A stretch of DNA of 8,963 nucleotides from Oscillospiraceae bacterium. GTDB lineage: Bacteria; Bacillota; Clostridia; Oscillospirales; Ruminococcaceae. The position numbers were made by a program, and so were the translations under genes. The notes below the pieces were generated by a model, which worked only from the letters and a program-made list of their open reading frames with translations, was not told the DNA's origin and made no database searches. The stretch lies in assembly GCA_030527085.1 (NCBI GenBank), contig JAUNBN010000041.1, positions 1-8,963 on the forward strand, written 5' to 3'. Position 1 is the first letter of the stretch; each line of letters opens with the position of its first letter. Shown in pieces: positions 5,129 to 8,963 of this stretch.

Positions 5129-6511
5129 TTAAAGCTTGGAGAGCTTCGGCCCGTCCTTGGTGTCCTCAAGAGACCAGCCCATCGCGATGATTTTGTCCCT
5201 CAGCGCGTCGGCTGTGGCGAAGTCCTTGTCCTTCCTCGCCTGTTGCCGCCGCTCAGCGAGCTCGAGCACCTCGGCGGGTGCTTCTTCATTTTTGCGCTTG
5301 TACATAAGACCCAGCACTCCAGCCAGCTCGTCGAAAACTTCGGCGGCGTATTCGAGACTCTCTCGGCTGCTGTCCTCCATGGCGCTGTTTATGTCGCGCA
5401 CCAGCTCGAATATGGCGGCAAGGCCGTCTGCTGTATTGAGGTCGTCGTCCATGGCCTTTATGAACTGCTCGCGGCGGCTGTCGCTTTGAGCCTTTAGTCT
5501 CTCGTTAGATCCGCTCGCGTTTTTAATGGCGAAATCGAGGTTCTCGCGGCAGTTGTAAAGCCGCTCGAGCGAGGAGATGCACTGCTCTATGACGTCGGTG
5601 CTGTAGTTTATCGGGCTGCGGTAGTGCGCGGAAAGCATGAGGTATCTTATCGGCTCGTAGCCGTAGACCTCGCTTATCTCGCGCACGGTAAAGAAGTTGC
5701 CCAGCGACTTGCTCATCTTGCGGTCGTCCACGTTTATATAGCCGTTGTGCATCCAGTAGCGGACAAAGGGCTCGCCGGTGCAGCACTCGCTTTGAGCTAT
5801 CTCGTTTTCATGGTGCGGGAAAATGAGATCCTGCCCGCCGCAGTGTATATCAAGGGTGTCGCCCAGATAGCGGCGGCTCATGGCCGAGCACTCTATATGC
5901 CAGCCGGGGCGCCCCTTTCCGTAGGGGCTGTCCCAGAAGGGCTCGCCGGGCTTGGCAGCCTTCCAGAGCGCGAAGTCCATGGGGTCCTCCTTCGCCTCGC
6001 CCACGCCTATGCGTGCGCCGGCCTCCAGCTCCTCAAGCTGCTGGTGGGACAGCTTGCCGTATTCCTCAAAGCTCTGCGTCCTGAAATAGACGTCGCCGTC
6101 GGCGGTGGCGTAGGCGTGGCCCTTTTCGACCAGCCCGTTTATTATCTCCAAAATGCCCTCTATATTATCCGTCGCTCTTGGGTGTGCCTCGGCGCGCATA
6201 ATGTTCATGCCGTCAGCGTCCGTCCAGTATTCCTTAATAAAGCGCTCGGCCACCTCGGGTACGCTTATGCCCTCCTCGTTGGCCTTTTTTATGAGCTTGT
6301 CGTCTATATCGGTAAAGTTCTGAACAAAGAACACATCAAAGCCGCGATATTTGAGGTAGCGCCTGAGTACATCGAATACGCACAGCGGCCTCGCATTGCC
6401 TATATGGATGTAGTTGTAGACCGTAGGTCCGCAGGCGTAGATTTTGATTTCCTTGCCCTTTTGAGGTATGAGCTCTTCTTTGGAGCGCGTAAGCGTATTG
6501 TATACTTGCAT
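5129..6511 (-). CDS. cysS: cysteine--tRNA ligase
   Basis: 460 residues, full length for CysRS, a monomeric class Ia aminoacyl-tRNA synthetase that charges tRNA-Cys with cysteine in the cytoplasm. The HIGH-type motif is HIGN (residues 36-39) and the second ATP-binding motif is KMSKS (265-269). The zinc that selects cysteine would be held by C27 (YACGPT), C208 (WHIECSA), H233 and E237 (FPHHENEIAQSE), all present. Other family blocks are FVQNFTDIDDKLI, PGWHIECSAMSRRYLG and a C-terminal helical anticodon-binding region with DKDFATADALRD. ATG 6509-6511 is preceded by AAGGGG (6517-6522), spaced 5 nt, lying in the 13-bp gap after pgsA. The gene is second in a pgsA-cysS unit; no separate promoter is visible. 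No T-box leader is seen upstream. Confidence 0.97.
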   Translation of the reverse strand: MQVYNTLTRSKEELIPQKGKEIKIYACGPTVYNYIHIGNARPLCVFDVLRRYLKYRGFDVFFVQNFTDIDDKLIKKANEEGISVPEVAERFIKEYWTDADGMNIMRAEAHPRATDNIEGILEIINGLVEKGHAYATADGDVYFRTQSFEEYGKLSHQQLEELEAGARIGVGEAKEDPMDFALWKAAKPGEPFWDSPYGKGRPGWHIECSAMSRRYLGDTLDIHCGGQDLIFPHHENEIAQSECCTGEPFVRYWMHNGYINVDDRKMSKSLGNFFTVREISEVYGYEPIRYLMLSAHYRSPINYSTDVIEQCISSLERLYNCRENLDFAIKNASGSNERLKAQSDSRREQFIKAMDDDLNTADGLAAIFELVRDINSAMEDSSRESLEYAAEVFDELAGVLGLMYKRKNEEAPAEVLELAERRQQARKDKDFATADALRDKIIAMGWSLEDTKDGPKLSKL

Positions 6512-6524
6512 ATTTTCCCCTTAT

Positions 6525-7091
6525 CTATTTGAGTTCCTCGAGTATTTCCTTATTCTGCACCATATAAACTACGCCCGAGAGCGCGGTTATGGCTGCCAGC
6601 AGCCACATCGCCCAATTTGAACATCGGACGACAAGCTCTATGGCTTCTTCTCCCATATTCTCGGCAAAATGCAGCGCCAGCAGCACAGTGCTTATGAACA
6701 CCATGGAAAGCGAGGTCTTTATTTTTCCCCAGATATTGGCCGCTATCACCTTGCCGTCCGAGCTTACGGCCAGCAGGCGCACGGCGGAGATGAGGTAGTC
6801 TCTCACGACAACTATCAGCGCCACCAGCGGATTGGCAAGCCCCAGCGAGACAAAGGCTATAAGTGCGCTCGAGACAAGAACCTTGTCGGCCAGAGGGTCG
6901 AGGAATTTTCCAAACGGGGTGACTATCCCCTTTCTGCGGGCTATCTGTCCGTCGAGAATGTCCGTTATGGAGGCAATCGCAAATAATGCAAAGGCCGCCA
7001 GCCAATGGCCTTTAAAATTAATAAAAAACGCCGCCAGAAAAACAGGCGTCATTATCACTCTTGCGATTGAAAGCTTGTTGGGAAGATTCAA
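6525..7091 (-). CDS. pgsA: CDP-diacylglycerol--glycerol-3-phosphate 3-phosphatidyltransferase
   Basis: 188 residues, usual for PgsA, the membrane enzyme that joins CDP-diacylglycerol and glycerol-3-phosphate to give phosphatidylglycerol phosphate. The complete CDP-alcohol phosphatidyltransferase motif is present: D44, D47-G48, A51-R52, G61, D65 and D69, with correct spacing. The N-terminus MNLPNKLSIARVIMTPVF is typical of bacterial PgsA, and several hydrophobic helices follow (about 13-25, 30-45, 72-95, 125-145, 158-178). The start codon is TTG (7089-7091), supported by AGGGAGG on the - strand (7106-7100), 8 nt upstream, and by the conserved N-terminus; no in-frame ATG lies nearby upstream. 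It leads a two-gene unit with cysS, whose ATG is 13 bp beyond its TAG. Confidence 0.95.
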   Translation of the reverse strand: MNLPNKLSIARVIMTPVFLAAFFINFKGHWLAAFALFAIASITDILDGQIARRKGIVTPFGKFLDPLADKVLVSSALIAFVSLGLANPLVALIVVVRDYLISAVRLLAVSSDGKVIAANIWGKIKTSLSMVFISTVLLALHFAENMGEEAIELVVRCSNWAMWLLAAITALSGVVYMVQNKEILEELK

Positions 7092-7099
7092 AAGGACCG

Positions 7100-7106
7100 C
7101 CTCCCT
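7100..7106 (-). promoter_or_regulatory. ribosome binding site that fixes the pgsA TTG start
   Basis: AGGGAGG read on the - strand, eight bases before TTG 7091-7089. It is a near-perfect Shine-Dalgarno sequence, which may offset the weak start codon. Confidence 0.85.
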
Positions 7107-7135
7107 CGTCTTATAGAATCCGGGAACTTTTTGTT

Positions 7136-7164
7136 ATTATAATCCAATATCTTTTTCAGGTCAA
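7136..7164 (-). promoter_or_regulatory. promoter of pgsA-cysS
   Basis: On the - strand TTGACC (7164-7159), a 17-bp spacer and perfect TATAAT (7141-7136). The predicted start near 7129 leaves a leader of about 38 nt. It shares its -35 hexamer with the promoter at 1730, and both have a TGTCCC-R-ATTG word about 20 bp upstream. Confidence 0.85.
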
Positions 7165-7207
7165 TCGGAGCGGAGGGCATAAGTGTCCCAATTGAGCGAA
7201 ATCTTCG

Positions 7208-7238
7208 CTGTATTCCCCGCCGCAGGCGGGGAATACAG
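7208..7238. repeat. perfect inverted repeat between divergent promoters
   Basis: CTGTATTCCCCGCC (7208-7221) and GGCGGGGAATACAG (7225-7238) form a perfect 14-bp stem with loop GCA. Neither side has a T-run, and it lies upstream of two divergent promoters, so it is not placed to act as a terminator for either flanking gene. It could be an extragenic palindromic repeat, part of an unseen small RNA, or a protein-binding site. Confidence 0.8.
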
Positions 7239-7343
7239 TATGGACGCGCTTACGGTAAATCGAGAGCGGAGAACGAGAGCACCTATAATGCGGAGTCTTC
7301 GCTATATGCCTCCAGGCTGCGCTCTTTTGCGGCGTTTTAATTG

Positions 7344-7357
7344 TCAACCGCGGTTGA
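7344..7357. promoter_or_regulatory. 14-bp palindrome upstream of the ABC promoter, possible operator
   Basis: TCAACCG-CGGTTGA is a perfect palindrome; after a 2-bp mismatch on each side the symmetry resumes with AAT (7339-7341) and ATT (7360-7362). It ends about 40 bp before the -10 box of the ABC gene, a position where an activator, or a repressor acting by looping, could bind. No regulator is encoded next to it, so the protein is unknown. Confidence 0.4.
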
Positions 7358-7396
7358 ATATTGTTAATAAAATATTAATCTAAAAAGTTCTGCGAA

Positions 7397-7405
7397 TGCT
7401 ATAAT
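7397..7405 (+). promoter_or_regulatory. extended -10 promoter of the ABC transporter
   Basis: TG (7397-7398) plus perfect TATAAT (7400-7405). No -35 box is found at 16-18 bp; the upstream 45 bp are very AT-rich and may act as an UP-like element. The predicted start near 7412 leaves about 32 nt before GTG 7444. Confidence 0.6.
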
Positions 7406-7443
7406 AATATATTATGTCTGAATATGAGTAAAAGGGTTTTATC

Positions 7444-8145
7444 GTGTCGTTTATTGAGTTTAAGGACGTTACAAAGGTCTACCGCGTGGGCGAGGTCGAT
7501 ATACCCGCAGCGGCGGGCATCACCTTCAGCGCCGAAAAGGGAGAGTTCATCGTAATAGTAGGGCCCAGCGGCGCGGGCAAAACCACGCTTCTGAATATGC
7601 TCGGCGGTATGGACTGCTGCACCTCGGGGACTATCTCCCTGGACGGCCAGCTCGTGAGCGGCTTCAGCGCGCGGGAGCTCACGGAATACCGCCGCTTGAA
7701 CGTCGGCTTCGTCTTTCAGTTCTACAACCTCATCCAAAATCTGACCGCCCTTGAAAACGTGGAGCTCGCTACGGACATCTGCGAGAACGCCCTCGACCCG
7801 ATGACGGTGCTTAAGGAAGTAGGCCTCGCCCACAGGGCCGACAACTTCCCCTCTCAGCTCTCCGGCGGCGAGCAGCAGCGCACGGCCATAGCCCGGGCGC
7901 TTGCCAAAAACCCCAAGCTTCTGCTCTGCGACGAGCCTACGGGCGCGCTCGACTACAAGACGGGCAAGGTTATACTCAAGCTCCTGCAGGACACCTGCCG
8001 CAGGCAGGGGCGCACCGTTATTGTTATAACCCACAACAAGGCTTTCTGCGAGATAGCCGACCGCGTTATTGAAATAAGCGGGGGGCGCGTCTCGAACTGC
8101 TATATTAACGAAAACCCGAAGAGCGCCGAGGTCATATCTTGGTAA
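7444..8145 (+). CDS. ABC transporter ATPase, MacB/LolD-SalX type
   Basis: 233 residues, a usual length. Walker A is GPSGAGKT (residues 40-47), the Q-loop Q is at 92, the signature is LSGGEQQR (139-146), Walker B is LLLCDE (159-164), the D-loop is GALD (167-170) and the H-loop histidine is H197 (ITHN). The insert QFYNLIQNLTALENVELA and CDEPTGALD are typical of the group that powers FtsX-like permeases in peptide or antibiotic export, lipoprotein release and antimicrobial resistance. It should act as a dimer on the cytoplasmic face of the membrane. The start is GTG 7444, with AAAGGG at 7431-7436. The next gene, a matching permease, overlaps by 7 nt. The substrate cannot be told from the sequence; no two-component system is present on the visible side, so a BceAB-type sensing module is not supported. 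Confidence 0.94.
   Translation: MSFIEFKDVTKVYRVGEVDIPAAAGITFSAEKGEFIVIVGPSGAGKTTLLNMLGGMDCCTSGTISLDGQLVSGFSARELTEYRRLNVGFVFQFYNLIQNLTALENVELATDICENALDPMTVLKEVGLAHRADNFPSQLSGGEQQRTAIARALAKNPKLLLCDEPTGALDYKTGKVILKLLQDTCRRQGRTVIVITHNKAFCEIADRVIEISGGRVSNCYINENPKSAEVISW
8128..8132 (+). promoter_or_regulatory. ribosome binding site that fixes the permease TTG start
   Basis: GAGGT (8128-8132), six bases before TTG 8139, inside the end of the ATPase gene. No ATG or GTG is available before the first membrane helix, which makes the TTG the best start. Confidence 0.6.
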
Positions 8146-8963
8146 GGCCTCCTAAAATAGTCAAGGCGCACACCTTCAAAAAGGATATACGCCGCTCGAT
8201 ACGTTCCTCCTTCGGGCGTTTTTTCGCTATTATGGTTATAGTGGCGCTGGGCGCTGGTATCTACGCCGGACTCAATGCCGTTGCGCCGGATATGCGCCTG
8301 ACCATCAACCGCTACTACGAGGAGGGGCGGCTTTTTGACGTGCGGCTGCTCTCGACCCTCGGCTTTACCGATGAGGATTTAGACGAAATAAAGTCTGTCG
8401 AGGGCGTAAAAGATTTTATGGCGGGCTATACCGTGGACGCGCTCTCGCTGCTGGGCAGCAAGGAGCAGGTTGTCACCGTCCATTCCCTGCCCTCAGACTG
8501 CTCCGAGGATAACGAAAACTACCTCAACAGACCCGTTTTGCTTAGCGGGCGAATGCCCCAAAGCGCCGGCGAGTGCCTTATAAGCGCGAGCAAGCTCGAG
8601 GAAAACGAGATAGCTCTGGGCGCTAAAATCATACTGGAAAACGACGACGGAGAGCTTGACGACGTGCTGGAAATAATGGAATTCGAGGTGGTGGGAACGG
8701 TTAATTCCTCCTACTACATCTCGATGACCTACGGCACAAGCAGCATAGGCAACGGAACCGTGAGCCGCTTTATCTATGTGCCCGAGGCCGCATTCTGCTC
8801 AGAGGTCTACACCGACGTTCACTTGACCGTAGAGGGCGCCGCGGGTCTCGACTGCTTTACGGACGAATACCTCGATGCCGTCGAGCTCGTGACAGACCGC
8901 CTGGATACCCTCGCCGATGAGCGCGAGAGGCTGCGCTACGACGAGGTCTATAGCGAGGCGCGC
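8139..8963 (+). CDS. FtsX-like ABC transporter permease (3' truncated by window end)
   Basis: 275 codons are visible and the frame runs off the window with no stop. A basic N-terminus (KKDIRRSIRSSFGR, about residues 14-27) leads into one membrane helix (about 28-48: FFAIMVIVALGAGIYAGLNAV). A long extracytoplasmic segment then resembles the MacB-type periplasmic core (FDVRLLSTLGFTDEDLDEI, VEGV, GRMPQSAGECLIS, IALGAKI, FEVVGTV). The last visible residues (TDRLDTLADERERLRYDEVYSEAR) match the approach to the long coiled coil found in clostridial permeases of roughly 1,000 or more residues with two FtsX domains; the coiled coil itself lies outside the window and is inferred. The TTG start at 8139 overlaps the ATPase stop (TAA 8143-8145) by 7 nt, so the pair is translationally coupled and should form one transporter. 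Confidence 0.88.
   Translation, partial: MVRPPKIVKAHTFKKDIRRSIRSSFGRFFAIMVIVALGAGIYAGLNAVAPDMRLTINRYYEEGRLFDVRLLSTLGFTDEDLDEIKSVEGVKDFMAGYTVDALSLLGSKEQVVTVHSLPSDCSEDNENYLNRPVLLSGRMPQSAGECLISASKLEENEIALGAKIILENDDGELDDVLEIMEFEVVGTVNSSYYISMTYGTSSIGNGTVSRFIYVPEAAFCSEVYTDVHLTVEGAAGLDCFTDEYLDAVELVTDRLDTLADERERLRYDEVYSEAR

Larger units (their letters stand above)
7092..7443. other. 352-bp divergent intergenic region
   Basis: This gap carries the pgsA promoter (7136-7164, leftward), a 14-bp-stem hairpin (7208-7238), a palindrome (7344-7357), the AT-rich repeat TTAATA-AAA-TATTAA (7364-7378) and the ABC promoter (7397-7405, rightward). Short open frames here (7156-7347 on -, 7183-7383 on +) run through the hairpin and have no family resemblance, so I see no gene. 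Confidence 0.65.

Noticed and set aside
5624..6532. 302-codon open frame on + opposite cysS
   Set aside because: cysS on the - strand has all catalytic and zinc residues; the long antisense frame follows from codon composition.
7414..7431. Five-codon ATG-TCT-GAA-TAT-GAG-TAA frame in the ABC leader
   Set aside because: It could be a minileader peptide, but it has no ribosome binding site, starts at the predicted transcript end and is short enough to occur by chance.
1..8963. CRISPR arrays, tRNA or rRNA genes, insertion sequences, phage or defence genes
   Set aside because: No regularly spaced repeats, cloverleaf-like stretches, transposase or integrase motifs, or known defence domains were seen on either strand.

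Overview
The window looks like ordinary chromosomal DNA from a Bacillota bacterium, most likely class Clostridia. The gene content (a clostridial three-S1-domain protein, a DUF4364 regulator, a PflX-type radical SAM protein, a YitT/DUF2179 membrane protein), sigma-A type promoters and strong AGGGAGG-like ribosome binding sites all point that way. Base composition is moderately GC-rich in genes, with frequent ATA isoleucine codons, and AT-rich only in promoter gaps. I cannot name a genus. I see no rRNA, tRNA, CRISPR array, insertion sequence or phage gene.

Layout, left to right. A 5'-truncated S1-domain RNA-binding protein (3-839, +) is followed by a DUF4364 winged-helix protein (908-1459, +) with its own extended -10 promoter. 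A 317-bp gap holds a long perfect hairpin terminator and a strong promoter. That promoter drives a two-gene unit: a single-pass membrane protein with a DUF4230-like ectodomain (1777-2508, +), overlapped by 11 nt by a PflX/COG1313 radical SAM protein (2498-3397, +). After a terminator comes a short leftward gene for a stand-alone FakA C-terminal-like (DAK-type) domain (3616-3867, -). It is divergent from yitT (4051-4920, +), and the two candidate promoters overlap at their -10 boxes.

yitT converges on a leftward housekeeping pair, pgsA then cysS (7091 to 5129, -). These are 13 bp apart and read from one well-formed promoter. A 352-bp divergent gap with a perfect 14-bp-stem hairpin, a 14-bp palindrome and an AT-rich promoter separates pgsA from a rightward ABC transporter. 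The ATPase (7444-8145, +) overlaps by 7 nt the start of a large FtsX/MacB-like permease (8139 onward, +), which is cut by the window end.

Functionally this is a mosaic of short independent units: translation (S1 protein, cysS), phospholipid synthesis (pgsA), possibly fatty-acid-kinase-related binding (DAK-like domain), uncharacterised membrane proteins (DUF4230, YitT) and an exporter-type ABC system of unknown substrate. I found no convincing new multi-gene system. The points worth a second look are the DUF4230-radical SAM coupling, the stand-alone DAK-like domain with its overlapping divergent promoter, and the hairpins and long words shared between otherwise unrelated intergenic gaps.
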